A stretch of DNA of 64,000 nucleotides from Chitinophaga eiseniae (lineage in GTDB: Bacteria > Bacteroidota > Bacteroidia > Chitinophagales > Chitinophagaceae). The stretch lies in the NCBI RefSeq assembly GCF_012641265.1, contig NZ_JABAHZ010000002.1:496001-560000 (forward strand), in the 5' to 3' direction. Shown here in pieces: positions 25,377-35,051 of this stretch. Each line of letters starts with the position of its first letter. Position 1 is the first letter of the stretch. The notes below the pieces were generated by a model. It was not told where the DNA came from. It saw only the letters and a list, made by a program, of their open reading frames with translations, and did not search any database. Position numbers and translations under genes: made by a program.

Positions 25377-26375
25377 TTAAGCTGCCGGGAAAGTCTTTCT
25401 TTCAGCCGGCCGCATGAGAGCCTTGCGTACCCAACGTCCATGCTCTTCTGCCCATTTACGCACCTGCAAACGCTCTGCGTTACAAGGACCGCCACCGTTG
25501 ATAACGCGGAAAAACTCATCCCAGTCGGGGTCTGTATATTCCCAGCGACCGGTTGCCTCATTTTTACGCAACGCCGGATCAGGCAATGTAAGTCCCAGCT
25601 CCCATACTTTAGGTACGTAAGCATCCAGGAACTGGTTACGCATATCATCGTTGCTGGCCATTTTCACTTTCCACTGCATGAGCTTTTCGCTGTGACTGGA
25701 TACTTTATCGGGAGGGCCAAAGAAATGCATAATCGGCTGCCACCAGCGGTTCAGCGCGTCTTGCAACATATCCCGCTGCGCCGGGGTACCCGTAGCCAGC
25801 TCAATAAAAGCATCGTGGCCTTGTTTTAAATGAAAACTCTCTTCATAGCAAATGCGTTCCAGTGCCCGGCAATAGGGACCATAGGAACCTTTTGCATTGG
25901 CTACCTGGTTTACAATCGCCGCCGCATCGATCAGGAAACCTATAACGGCCACATCTGCCCATGTTTCGGCTGGATAATTAAAGACATTGGAATATTTGGA
26001 TTTGCCGCTCAACAGGTCGTTGATCATGGCTTCCCGGGATTTTCCCAGTGTTTCCGCTGCGTTATACAACAGCTGTCCATGACCTATTTCATCCTGTACT
26101 TTGGCTATCAGCGCGAGCTTGCGCTTAAATCCGGGCGCCCGGGTAATCCAGGTACCTTCCGGTAAGGCACCGATAATTTCTGAATGAGCATGTTGTTCTA
26201 TCAAACGTATCAACTGTCTGCGATACTCTGCCGGCATCCAGTCGCCAGGTTCTATCTTCTCTCCTTTGGCAATACGTTCTTCGAAAGCAGCGAGTTTTTC
26301 GGGCTCATCATGCTGCTCTTCTTCCCGCAACTGTTTCTTGTTGGGTTCATCAAATATATATCCACCGCCGTACAT
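25377..26375 (-). CDS. paaA: 1,2-phenylacetyl-CoA epoxidase catalytic subunit PaaA
   Basis: A 332-residue ferritin-like di-iron oxygenase subunit. Carboxylate and histidine ligands are visible in [24 protein letters not shown] and [16 protein letters not shown]. It converts phenylacetyl-CoA to the 1,2-epoxide in aerobic phenylacetate breakdown. It leads the paaABCD operon and is divergent from the DUF922 gene. The reductase paaE and the ring-opening genes are not seen here. Confidence 0.96.
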   Translation of the reverse strand: MYGGGYIFDEPNKKQLREEEQHDEPEKLAAFEERIAKGEKIEPGDWMPAEYRRQLIRLIEQHAHSEIIGALPEGTWITRAPGFKRKLALIAKVQDEIGHGQLLYNAAETLGKSREAMINDLLSGKSKYSNVFNYPAETWADVAVIGFLIDAAAIVNQVANAKGSYGPYCRALERICYEESFHLKQGHDAFIELATGTPAQRDMLQDALNRWWQPIMHFFGPPDKVSSHSEKLMQWKVKMASNDDMRNQFLDAYVPKVWELGLTLPDPALRKNEATGRWEYTDPDWDEFFRVINGGGPCNAERLQVRKWAEEHGRWVRKALMRPAERKTFPAA

Positions 26376-26538
26376 AGTGCGATTGTTTTGGTCGGAAGTA
26401 ATTTACGGAAAAAAGCCCGGTTTGGGGGGAAATGGTTGTCTAAAAAATGGGGCTAAATGTTATAGAATCGCCAAATTTTTCCGCAATGGAACAGATTTTT
26501 ATCCATTGCAGTAATTTTAACGGTATCTGGTTTTGCTG

Positions 26539-27201
26539 ATGTTATCTACTGCCACTATACTGTGTTTACTGTTGCTGCCTCCCGGGCATAAACACCCGCA
26601 TGCCGGCAAAAAGGCGGATCCTCACTATACAGTCATAGAACTGAGTTTTGAAGACGTGCGTACCTCCCCGGCCTGTGGTGCTGATACTCTTTTTTATGAT
26701 CCGGAGAGACGATTGCAATGGGACGATTTCCTGGCCCAGCCTTCGCCCGCCGGCCCCAGCGCGGCAGTAGCCTACACCAGCTTCGCCTACGATGGCAGCA
26801 GCAACCTGGTACATGATACCTTGCGGATTGTACTCCGCCTGCAGGTATTCTTCATCAAAAGCGCCTCCTGGGTACGGCCCGATGCCAAAAACAGCTATAC
26901 CCTGGCCCATGAACAACTGCATTTCGATATCACCCGGCTGGTAGTGGAACGGTTTAAACAAAAACTCCGGCAAACAGCCCTGAATCGCGACGACTACGAT
27001 AGTATCATACAATATCAGTACCTTCAATCATTCCGGGAAATGAACCGCCTCCAATATAAATTCGATGAGGAAACCAATCACGGATTAAATCCCGCAGCAC
27101 AAATACGGTGGCGGGATAAAGTGAATATCGGATTAAAAAATAATGGCGTACTCCCGGAAGAGTTGGGCATTGAAGGCATTAACTTCACCCCCATAGAATA
27201 A
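26539..27201 (+). CDS. secreted DUF922-like protein (putative Zn-dependent peptidase fold)
   Basis: A 220-residue protein with a hydrophobic leader (MLSTATILCLLLLPPG). The body contains a tryptophan-led strand RLQWDDFLAQPSP and the HEQLHFDI sequence, an HExxH-like motif followed by conserved helices, as in DUF922 proteins, which have been predicted to be metalloproteases. I prefer ATG 26539 over the TTG at 26533. The function is not established. Confidence 0.75.
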   Translation: MLSTATILCLLLLPPGHKHPHAGKKADPHYTVIELSFEDVRTSPACGADTLFYDPERRLQWDDFLAQPSPAGPSAAVAYTSFAYDGSSNLVHDTLRIVLRLQVFFIKSASWVRPDAKNSYTLAHEQLHFDITRLVVERFKQKLRQTALNRDDYDSIIQYQYLQSFREMNRLQYKFDEETNHGLNPAAQIRWRDKVNIGLKNNGVLPEELGIEGINFTPIE

Positions 27202-27258
27202 TAATAGCGTTTTTGCCAACGTTTAGCCATACTAGTTATACAGTATAAAAACCCATAC

Positions 27259-28704
27259 ATGCAATCTAATTATCTCTACAAATCACTGGTAACCGGACTT
27301 TTCCTGCTTTTTCTGCTGCCTGCCTGTAAAAAAAGTAACAATCCTCCGCCTGGTCGCCAGCCCGGAAACAATACAGGCGCCAGCATTAATGATAGCATCT
27401 TTTTTATTGCTAAAGATATTTACCTCTGGTACGATGCCTTGCCGGATAGCGCTACCTTTAAACCCAACAGTTTTTCTACCACCGGGGATATGTTTAAAGC
27501 CCTGATGTCGTATAAGAAAAACAGTAATAATCAACCGCTGGACCGATACAGCTTCCTCGATAACGGAGGTACTTCCCGCGCCCTGCAGCAGGGAGTAGCA
27601 GGCGATGTAGGCTTCGAGGTAGGCTTCCAAACCGCAACAGAGCTACGGGTAGTATATGTATACCCCGGCTCTCCTGCAGATAAAGCCGGAATTAAACGTG
27701 GCTGGCAGCTCACCGCGGTAAATGGGGTTACCTCATTCAAGTCAGACCAGGCTACCAACGACTTACTTAACAATGCCCTCGGTGGTGGCGGTAGTAACAC
27801 TTTTAGCTTCCGCAAAGCTGATGGCAGCACCCAGGAAAATGTATTAACAGCTACCGATTATAAGCTCAATCCCATTTTATACTCGCACCTGTTCAACTTC
27901 AACGGCAATAAAATAGGCTACTTTGTATTCAACAATTTCGTGGCCCTGGCTGATGTAAAAACCCAGATAGACTCCATCTTTGGCGCGTTTGCTACAGCCG
28001 GCGTAAAACAGGTGATCATTGACCTGCGCTACAATGGCGGCGGACTCATTGAAACAGCCGAATACCTGGCCAACAAACTGGTACCAGCCGCCAAAACAAA
28101 TACAGAAATGTATTCCCAGTATTTCAACAACAATGTGTATAACAACAAGTATAGCCGCTACTTCACTAATATGAAAGCAGTTCCCTGGTTTCCAACAGCC
28201 AACTGGAGCGATATTTTCTATAGTGAAGCCACTACTTATAAAATGGCTAAATTTCAAAAGGATGGCGCCCTGGCACTTGATAAATTAAACTTTCTGGTAA
28301 CTGGTAATACGGTATCCGCCAGTGAATTATTATATAATGTGCTAAAACCCGTGATGACCACCAAACTGGTGGGTAGCACTACCTACGGGAAACCGGTAGG
28401 ATTTATCAATATTACCTTCGGGAACTATGATATGTATGCCGTCAACTTCCAGACAAAAAACTCTGCTGGAGAAGGCGATTACTTCAGTGGTTTGCCGGTG
28501 CAGGTTTCCGCACAGGACGACTATACAACAGATTGGGGCAACTTAAGCGATCCGCTACTGCGGGCCTCTTTGGTCGATATGGGCGTACCGGTGTCGTCCC
28601 TGGGACGCACTGCAAGAGTAGTTAACAGCGAAATGGTTCGCACTCCCGCTAACCGGTTGGCGGCCACGCACTTCAAAGGAATGATACAAACCATTAAACA
28701 ATAA
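27259..28704 (+). CDS. S41-family C-terminal processing peptidase lipoprotein
   Basis: A 481-residue lipoprotein; the lipobox Cys is in FLLPACKK. A PDZ domain (about residues 115-185, with GSPADKAGIKRGWQLTAVNG) precedes the S41 catalytic core: VIIDLRYNGGG, the nucleophile region TGNTVSASELL and the Lys in STTYGKPVG. It should degrade or process exported proteins at the envelope. It ends near a bidirectional terminator shared with the M28 peptidase gene. Confidence 0.93.
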   Translation: MQSNYLYKSLVTGLFLLFLLPACKKSNNPPPGRQPGNNTGASINDSIFFIAKDIYLWYDALPDSATFKPNSFSTTGDMFKALMSYKKNSNNQPLDRYSFLDNGGTSRALQQGVAGDVGFEVGFQTATELRVVYVYPGSPADKAGIKRGWQLTAVNGVTSFKSDQATNDLLNNALGGGGSNTFSFRKADGSTQENVLTATDYKLNPILYSHLFNFNGNKIGYFVFNNFVALADVKTQIDSIFGAFATAGVKQVIIDLRYNGGGLIETAEYLANKLVPAAKTNTEMYSQYFNNNVYNNKYSRYFTNMKAVPWFPTANWSDIFYSEATTYKMAKFQKDGALALDKLNFLVTGNTVSASELLYNVLKPVMTTKLVGSTTYGKPVGFINITFGNYDMYAVNFQTKNSAGEGDYFSGLPVQVSAQDDYTTDWGNLSDPLLRASLVDMGVPVSSLGRTARVVNSEMVRTPANRLAATHFKGMIQTIKQ

Positions 28705-28713
28705 ATGGCGCAA

Positions 28714-28762
28714 TGTAAAACAATAAGGGCTCGCCAAAATGGCGAGCCCTTATTGTTTTACA
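28714..28762. terminator. bidirectional 23-bp hairpin terminator
   Basis: Arms 28714-28736 and 28740-28762 are perfect reverse complements over 23 bp with an AAA loop. They contain the GGGCTCGCC/GGCGAGCCC core flanked by A/T tracts, and the right arm includes the stop codon of the convergent M28 gene (28758-28760). It should terminate both convergent transcripts. Confidence 0.9.
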
Positions 28763-29696
28763 TCTTTCTTGCCCCACTATATTTATTCTCCGGCATGTCA
28801 CTGTCCATCTTCTTTACCACGTCCAGTATGGTTTGTACCGCCCGGTAATAAAAAGAGTAGTTAATTCGGGTATACTCATCTGTTAACCGGTGATAGTCGG
28901 GGTGATCTTCCACACCGAAGTACAGGAAGGGAATTTTCTGCTTAAAGAATTCATACTGATCACTTTGCCCGGTCCAGTCATCCATACCGGTTCCCGGTTT
29001 ATCATGCCCCGCGATCAGTTGTACGCTGCTACCAGCCGCGATATCATCGATATATTTTTTAAGATCGGGATACTGTGTAGTACCACACACATACAATTCA
29101 TTTTTATCATTGTGGGCAATCATATCCATGTTAATGTTCTGCCGGATTTGTGTTAAAGGTACCGGTGGTTGCGCCACAAAGGCCTTGGCGCCCTGTAACC
29201 CTTCTTCTTCTCCGTCAAAAGCAGCAAAAACAAGCGTATAGCGGGGAGGGTGTTTTTTAAAATACGCAGCAATGGCCAACAATCCACCTATACCGGATGC
29301 ATTGTCATCCGCGCCATTATACACGGTATCCTGAGCGGCGGGGTCGGACTTCATTCCCAGGTGATCATAGTGGGCCGAAATAACCATTACGGTACTTAGC
29401 TTTCCCGGGATATAGCCGTACAGGTTAGTTCCCATTACTTTTTTTTCGCCTTCCTGGAAATAAAAAGGGTATTCGTACGTATCGTGGTAAGGCGTAATGT
29501 CGATTTGTTTGAAACGGTCAATAATGTAAAACTGGGCCAGGCGGCTTCCCCGGGTCCCTGCTTTGCGGCCTTCAAACTTATCGGACGAAAGGGTCCGTAC
29601 ATCCTTCATTAACAGGGAAGAATCTACCTTGGTTTGCGCTATGGCAGGCAGTGCTGTTAACAAACAAAAAGGGAAATAAAGCCATTTCATAAACAT
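28758..29696 (-). CDS. secreted M28-family zinc aminopeptidase
   Basis: A 312-residue protein with a signal peptide (ALPAIAQ) and an M28 co-catalytic zinc site: AHYDHLG, GADDNASG, GEEEGLQG, NMDMIAH and EDHPDYHRLTDEY supply the His, Asp and Glu ligands. It probably removes N-terminal residues from peptides in the periplasm. The last codons lie inside a terminator stem. Confidence 0.93.
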   Translation of the reverse strand: MFMKWLYFPFCLLTALPAIAQTKVDSSLLMKDVRTLSSDKFEGRKAGTRGSRLAQFYIIDRFKQIDITPYHDTYEYPFYFQEGEKKVMGTNLYGYIPGKLSTVMVISAHYDHLGMKSDPAAQDTVYNGADDNASGIGGLLAIAAYFKKHPPRYTLVFAAFDGEEEGLQGAKAFVAQPPVPLTQIRQNINMDMIAHNDKNELYVCGTTQYPDLKKYIDDIAAGSSVQLIAGHDKPGTGMDDWTGQSDQYEFFKQKIPFLYFGVEDHPDYHRLTDEYTRINYSFYYRAVQTILDVVKKMDSDMPENKYSGARKM

Positions 29697-29735
29697 TGCA
29701 TTAATGGTTTGACTATACCTGCAATGTACAAGATA

Positions 29736-31865
29736 TTATCTGAAGATATGAAAGATGATATAACTGCAGATATACGCCAGTCCTGTCATGTAGAGCAGCT
29801 GTATAGCAGGGAATTTCCATGATTTAGTTTCACGTTTAACAATGGCCATTGTACTCATACACTGCATGGCAAATGCATAGAAAATCATCAGTGACAAACC
29901 GGCGGCGAGGGTATACACGGGGCTTCCATCGGGCCATTTAGCGGAAGATAACTTCTCCCGCAGGGTAGCATTGTTGTTGTCCGGGTCTTCTCCCACGCTG
30001 TATAGGGTAGCCATTGTACCCACAAACACTTCGCGGGCGGCGAAAGAGGTGATCAACGCGATACCAATTTTCCAGTCAAAACCCAGCGGACGAATAGCCG
30101 GTTCAATGGCATGGCCTAACACACCAGCATAAGAGGTAGATAATTTGGCAGACTGAAACTCCTTATTTAACTCTGCCGCCTGCGGAGAGCCTGGCGCCAC
30201 CTGGGCTAATAACGGTTCATATTTCTGATGCACCGGCTCACGCTTGCTGGCAGGGCCATAAGAAGCCAGGAACCAGAGGACCACAGATATCACCACGATA
30301 ACTTTACCGGCATCTTTCACAAATATCTTCGCTTTTTCCACCATGGTAGTGCCTACGTTTGCCCAACGCGGGGAACGATACACCGGCAATTCCATAATGA
30401 AATAACTTTTCTCTTTAATCCGCACAAACAGCTTCATCAACGCAGCAATGGTGATAGCCATGAAAAAGCCCAACAGGTATAGTCCCATCATCACTAATCC
30501 TTGCAGACCCAATATACCAAAGCGTTTATCGGGAATTACCAGGGCAATCATCATAGTGTAAATAGGCAACCTCGCAGAGCAGCTCATTAGCGGTGTTACC
30601 ATAATAGTGATTAATCGCTCCTTCCTGTTTTCGATGGTGCGGGTAGCCATGATGGCGGGTACCGCACAGGCTACGCCGCTAATGAGCGGCATTACCGACT
30701 TCCCATTCAGGCCTACCTGTCGCATTAGTCTATCGGTCAGGAAACTGATACGCGCCATATAGCCAGTATCTTCCAGGATGGTGATAAGCCCAAACAGTAT
30801 CATAATCTGCGGTACAAACACGGCAAACCCGCTGATACCTGCTAAAATACCATTGATGAAAAAGTCGGTTACTTTATTATCGGGCAAACTACTGCTTAAC
30901 CAGCCACTCAGGGCCCCAAATCCATTTTCGATCCAGCTCATCGGGTAAGAGGCCAGCCAGAAAATGCTCTGGAACAGGAGGAACATTACTACCAGCAAAA
31001 TAGCGTATCCCCAGAAACGATGCAACAGCAGGTCGTCTATCTTTTCTGAACGGAGCTGCTTCTGTAGCGGGTCGTTTTCCACTACGGAAGCTTTCATGAT
31101 ATGTTTGATACGGGCATAACGTTGCATGATTTCTTCTGCCTGCATCTTGGTTTTATTAAACTGATGTGCCTGCAGTGCCTTTTTGATTGCTTGCCGTTGT
31201 GCTTCATTTAAAAACGGTAAATCTTCCACATTTGTGGCAATATGCAACGCGCCATAATCGCTTTTACAGGGTACTACCCGCTTTACTTCTTCAATCACCT
31301 CTTTCGCCAGGGCGGTGTTGTTGATAAAGTCCCGGGGCGGTGGGCTGTATTGCGAACGGATAGCCAGGTCTATTACTTTCTTTATTTCGGTAACCCCTTT
31401 ATTTTTACGGGGGTTAATAGCCACCACCGGCACACCCAGCTCTCTTTCCAGGCCATCGATATCAATTTCCACTCCTTTCCTGCGCGCAATATCCATCATC
31501 GTTAATGCGATGATCACGGGCGTTTTAAGGTCTATGATCTGGGAACAAAAGAGGAGGTTACGTTTCAGGTTGGAGGCATCCGCCACGATAATCACCAGGC
31601 GGGGAATATCAGCGTTATTCTGGTTAATCAGCACATCATAGGTTACATATTCATCGGCGCTTTTAGGATAAAGGCTATAGGTACCGGGCAAATCAATAAT
31701 ATTGGCCGTAAGACCAGGTACTATCTGTGCCATCCCGGTTTTCTTATCTACGGTTACTCCCGGAAAATTACCCACTTTCTGATTCAGACCAGTGAGCGCA
31801 TTAAAAAGGGAACTTTTACCACTATTCGGATTACCTACCAGCGCGATGTTTATGGGAGCCTGCAT
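29736..31865 (-). CDS. feoB: ferrous iron transporter FeoB
   Basis: A 709-residue ferrous-iron transporter with an N-terminal G domain and a polytopic membrane domain. G1 is GNPNSGKS (residues 11-18), G3 is DLPGTYS, and the G4 position reads TMMD in place of the canonical NxxD, which I believe is common in Bacteroidota FeoB. The membrane part has SGFAVFVPQIMILFG and two gate motifs. No feoA is adjacent; the only feoA-like gene in the window is at 58.9 kb. Confidence 0.95.
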   Translation of the reverse strand: MQAPINIALVGNPNSGKSSLFNALTGLNQKVGNFPGVTVDKKTGMAQIVPGLTANIIDLPGTYSLYPKSADEYVTYDVLINQNNADIPRLVIIVADASNLKRNLLFCSQIIDLKTPVIIALTMMDIARRKGVEIDIDGLERELGVPVVAINPRKNKGVTEIKKVIDLAIRSQYSPPPRDFINNTALAKEVIEEVKRVVPCKSDYGALHIATNVEDLPFLNEAQRQAIKKALQAHQFNKTKMQAEEIMQRYARIKHIMKASVVENDPLQKQLRSEKIDDLLLHRFWGYAILLVVMFLLFQSIFWLASYPMSWIENGFGALSGWLSSSLPDNKVTDFFINGILAGISGFAVFVPQIMILFGLITILEDTGYMARISFLTDRLMRQVGLNGKSVMPLISGVACAVPAIMATRTIENRKERLITIMVTPLMSCSARLPIYTMMIALVIPDKRFGILGLQGLVMMGLYLLGFFMAITIAALMKLFVRIKEKSYFIMELPVYRSPRWANVGTTMVEKAKIFVKDAGKVIVVISVVLWFLASYGPASKREPVHQKYEPLLAQVAPGSPQAAELNKEFQSAKLSTSYAGVLGHAIEPAIRPLGFDWKIGIALITSFAAREVFVGTMATLYSVGEDPDNNNATLREKLSSAKWPDGSPVYTLAAGLSLMIFYAFAMQCMSTMAIVKRETKSWKFPAIQLLYMTGLAYICSYIIFHIFR

Positions 31866-31907
31866 TCCTTATCTTATCCTATTATTTAATATTATGTGCT
31901 GAATACG

Positions 31908-31915
31908 CAAAGTTA
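31908..31915 (-). promoter_or_regulatory. -7 element upstream of feoB
   Basis: On the minus strand this reads TAACTTTG (TAnnTTTG), 42 bp upstream of the feoB start. No TTG with 18-21 bp spacing was found, and no Fur-like palindrome was recognised. Confidence 0.35.
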
Positions 31916-31976
31916 AACATTAATCAGGCTGTTGAATGATCCGATCGGGAAAATCTCAAAAGGTAACCCGCATAAA

Positions 31977-32018
31977 AAAAGTGTAACGAAAACCGGCGGT
32001 CGTTTTCGCTACACTTTT
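31977..32018 (-). terminator. terminator of the padR-pspC operon
   Basis: Arms 31977-31993 and 32002-32018 match over 17 bp with one mismatch around an 8-nt loop. On the minus strand a run of seven T residues follows. It lies 24 bp after the pspC stop. Confidence 0.85.
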
Positions 32019-32042
32019 CTTATTATTAATTAATTATGCTTA

Positions 32043-33818
32043 CTAAATACTATGTATGCGTATCAGGGCATCGGCCAGGAAAGACATGCTTCCCTTCATG
32101 ACCATTGTATTTTTAACGGCTTTCACGGCATTTTCAGCAGAGGGGCCTTTATAACGATAAATCTTGGTGGTATCCTTCTTTTCGTCTTTTTCCGGTTTGT
32201 CAGATGGCTCCGTTTTTTCAGTTTCTGCTTTAGGGGCGTTCTGATCATCAGCGCCATCAGGCGTCATTTTCAGGTTGAGCGGTGCGGCATCGTCATCGTC
32301 ATCATCCCAATCATCGCCGCGACCATACCTGCTGATTGAATAGTTGCGGGAAACTTCATGATCTATTTCGATATTCTTTCCTACCGGAACTTTTATGGTC
32401 AGTGTTAACCGTTGTCCGCGGTATTTGGAATGAGGAGCCAGGGAGAAACCATCTGGCAGGTAAATCACGGAGTCTTTCTGATTAAGCTGGAAGGCAATGT
32501 CATGCGCCAGTTCCTTGGCTTGTTGTGCATTCCGGCCCCGGGAAAAACGGGATACCTCTACTGCAAAGCTATCATTCCCGCTCTTTTCAATACGAACGTG
32601 GATGTCGTTGATTACCACGGTATCATCCGCAATGAGAATGTTGTCATCAAAGAGGCTCATTTCGGCCCTGTCGTTATCTGTTAAGATACCTGGCGATCTT
32701 TTCAGGATCAACTTTCCTTTACTGGGCTGTTGAATAGACAGCACTTCTGTTTCTGTGGCCGTTCTTCTGAAGTCTTTCACCAGTGAAGTAGCTACGATGG
32801 CTGCAAAAGCCAGTCCCAGCAACCACAGGAAGGTGAGTGTATATCCTGCATAGCGGTTTGTTTCTTTTACACCCGTAAGTTTACGGATGATGAAAATAAC
32901 CAGCGCTACTATAGGAATACCGATTAACAACCCGATGGCCGGCCATATTAAGAAGGTTTGTGCCGGAGCAGAAAGTAACAGGTTCTTGATGGGGAAAAGG
33001 GCCGCGGAAGATACTGCAATGGCTATTCCCACCACGATCAGGCAGATCAGCATCACTACAGCAAAGAAATAAAAGAAGCCTTTGGTAACAGCCACCAGTA
33101 CAGTACCCAGTACATTGGCCAGATTCACAAAGAAGCGTTCAATATCGCTACCTACTTGCTTTCCGCGGCCCTGCGAAAAATTTCGGATATCATCTCCTAC
33201 ATTTTTCATCTGGCCTTTCATGTGATTCAGTTCATCCTGGATGGTAGATTTGATACTGTTCATGTCTACACGCTCCCCCCGCATTTCCAGCTTTTCAGCA
33301 GCGGTGTCGGCAGATGGGGTCGCTATCCAGAGGATAAAGTATACCAGCACACCGGAGCCAAAACCACCGATAGCCAGCAGGGCGAATATGATACGGAAAA
33401 TAACCGGGTCTACGTTGAAATAGGCGCCTAAACCGCTACATACACCACTCAATACCTTATTGTCAGGATCGCGGTACAGGCGTTTACGTGGACGGGGAGT
33501 AAAGTCAAAGGCGTCATCTTTCTGTTGTTGCTGCTGCTGCGCTCCTTCGCTAGTGGCGTCGTCAAACTGCTCTGGCGTGCCCATAGAAGCTTTGATGGCA
33601 ATTACATCGGCATCGGTAATGCAATGAGCGCCTTTTTTCAATAAGTCCTGGAACACTTCAGCAATGCGGCTTTCAATGTCAGAAACAATTTCATCACCGC
33701 CCTCCTCTTTAGAAAAATATTTCTTCAGGCTGCCGAGGTACTGGTTAAGCAGCTCATACGCGCTATCCTCGATGGGGATAAGGCGGCCTGAGAGATTTAT
33801 ATTGATTATCTTTTTCAT
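32043..33818 (-). CDS. PspC-domain membrane protein
   Basis: A 591-residue protein. After a cytoplasmic N-terminus with a run of glutamines (about residues 94-99) comes a PspC domain (about 108-172, KRLYRDPDNKVLSGVCSGLGAYFNVDPVIFRII). Several further membrane helices follow (to about 345), then a large periplasmic-like region with a D/D-rich loop and an acidic/lysine tail. In Bacteroidota such proteins sit next to PadR regulators, as here. PspC proteins sense or counter envelope stress; the specific role is unknown. Confidence 0.88.
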   Translation of the reverse strand: MKKIININLSGRLIPIEDSAYELLNQYLGSLKKYFSKEEGGDEIVSDIESRIAEVFQDLLKKGAHCITDADVIAIKASMGTPEQFDDATSEGAQQQQQQKDDAFDFTPRPRKRLYRDPDNKVLSGVCSGLGAYFNVDPVIFRIIFALLAIGGFGSGVLVYFILWIATPSADTAAEKLEMRGERVDMNSIKSTIQDELNHMKGQMKNVGDDIRNFSQGRGKQVGSDIERFFVNLANVLGTVLVAVTKGFFYFFAVVMLICLIVVGIAIAVSSAALFPIKNLLLSAPAQTFLIWPAIGLLIGIPIVALVIFIIRKLTGVKETNRYAGYTLTFLWLLGLAFAAIVATSLVKDFRRTATETEVLSIQQPSKGKLILKRSPGILTDNDRAEMSLFDDNILIADDTVVINDIHVRIEKSGNDSFAVEVSRFSRGRNAQQAKELAHDIAFQLNQKDSVIYLPDGFSLAPHSKYRGQRLTLTIKVPVGKNIEIDHEVSRNYSISRYGRGDDWDDDDDDAAPLNLKMTPDGADDQNAPKAETEKTEPSDKPEKDEKKDTTKIYRYKGPSAENAVKAVKNTMVMKGSMSFLADALIRIHSI

Positions 33819-33849
33819 TATTAGTTGTTTTAGGTTTTAGGTAAGCTGC

Positions 33850-34191
33850 TTACAGCGGTGTGCTATTGGTTTTAGTTAATTCATGAACCGCGTTGGCCAG
33901 TTCGTTCCAGGTGCTTTCCAATTCCTTATAAAAGGTTTCCCCTTTTTCAGTCATGGAAAAATATTTTCTTGGGGGACCGGAGCTGCTTTCTACCCAACGA
34001 TAGGTGAGCAATTCTGCATTTTTCAATCTTGTTAGTAAAGGATAAAGTGTGCCCTCCAGGATATCCAGCTTCGCCTCTTTCATCTTCTCGATAATATCTG
34101 AAGGGTAAGCTTCTCCTTGCTTAATAACGGACAAGATGCAAAACTCCAGCACTCCTTTCCTCATCTGCGACTGTGTGTTATCTATATTCAT
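33850..34191 (-). CDS. PadR-family transcriptional regulator
   Basis: A 113-residue PadR winged-helix regulator: MRKGVLEFCILSVIKQGEAYPSDIIEKMKEAKLDILEGTLYPLLTRLKNAELLTYRWVES is the family core. It starts the operon, 31 bp before pspC, and likely controls its own transcription. The inducer is unknown. Confidence 0.93.
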   Translation of the reverse strand: MNIDNTQSQMRKGVLEFCILSVIKQGEAYPSDIIEKMKEAKLDILEGTLYPLLTRLKNAELLTYRWVESSSGPPRKYFSMTEKGETFYKELESTWNELANAVHELTKTNSTPL

Positions 34192-34263
34192 GGCAAGTGA
34201 GCTTTAGTTTTTTAATGTTGGTTTGTGATCAGTTGTGATAGCTATTTTTTCAACTTTACGATA

Positions 34264-34293
34264 CAAAAATAGGAATTATTTACTACTATGCAA
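34264..34293 (-). promoter_or_regulatory. consensus promoter of the padR-pspC operon
   Basis: On the minus strand, TTG (34293-34291) is separated by 19 bp from TATTTTTG (34271-34264), a perfect Bacteroidota-type -33/-7 pair. The predicted start of transcription is about 65 bp upstream of the padR ATG. Confidence 0.7.
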
Positions 34294-34529
34294 TACACAA
34301 TACCATAGAAAGCAAGTTATTTTGCTTTCCACGATACCCGGAAAATCGAGAGGAAAGCAATACCAGCAGGCATTCCAATGGGAAAAGTGATTTTTCGGAG
34401 AAAGTTTCAAAAGTGATAAACGGTCGTAAATACTGATAATCGGCACTTCAGAGCCAAACGGGTTGTATTGTTAAAATCCTTTAACATTATTTTAATTACC
34501 CTATGCAAGTATTTATGGTCTCCCTCCGT

Positions 34530-34537
34530 TACATTTG
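34530..34537 (+). promoter_or_regulatory. -7 element of the small exported protein gene
   Basis: TACATTTG is a perfect TAnnTTTG box. It overlaps the TTG at 34535, which therefore cannot be the start codon, and lies 18 bp before the ATG at 34556. No clear -33 TTG is seen at the right distance. Confidence 0.5.
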
Positions 34538-34555
34538 TACAAGCGTAACATACAC

Positions 34556-34849
34556 ATGAAGAAAATTATCGGCATATTCCTGTTGGCACTCATGGTGTCT
34601 CAACTCCTTCCTATTAAGGAAGTAGGGAAGCTGCTGTTTAATAACCAGATTGTGGAAGAACACCCGGTTGATGCCTGCGGCGACCATGTTAAAATTGCCA
34701 AGGATCTTAAATTCTGTAAGCAATTCGACGAACTGCAGTTTAATCCGCAGTTTGTAGTGGATGTTATACACTATCAGTTAATGGAAGATATTCCGAGCAA
34801 CCCTGCCCAGGAAATACACGCCCCCCCTCCAAATATGCACATAGCATAA
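34556..34849 (+). CDS. small exported hypothetical protein upstream of the SulP gene
   Basis: A 97-residue protein beginning at the ATG at 34556, with a signal-peptide-like start (MKKIIGIFLLALMVSQLLP) and a mature part of about 75 residues. Two cysteines (DACGD and KFCKQ) and a C-terminal EIHAPPPNMHIA tail are notable. I know no named family. Small exported proteins with a terminal PPP motif occur beside transport genes in Bacteroidota, so an ion-related role is conceivable. It is 202 bp upstream of the SulP gene. Confidence 0.6.
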   Translation: MKKIIGIFLLALMVSQLLPIKEVGKLLFNNQIVEEHPVDACGDHVKIAKDLKFCKQFDELQFNPQFVVDVIHYQLMEDIPSNPAQEIHAPPPNMHIA

Positions 34850-35051
34850 CCTTCCCTTGCTGTTGTTTCACAACAGTTGTCTTTATTATTCATTTTTTTA
34901 TTCACCGATCACTGCCAGGACATCGTGTATCCACTATGGAGATACCCGAACAGCGTTCCTGATGGTATCATTATACGAGCAAAGTCGTTTCCACGGTTGC
35001 AGCGGATGCTGCTATCCGGAAACGCGATCCTTCAACGGAAAAGCTTATTTT

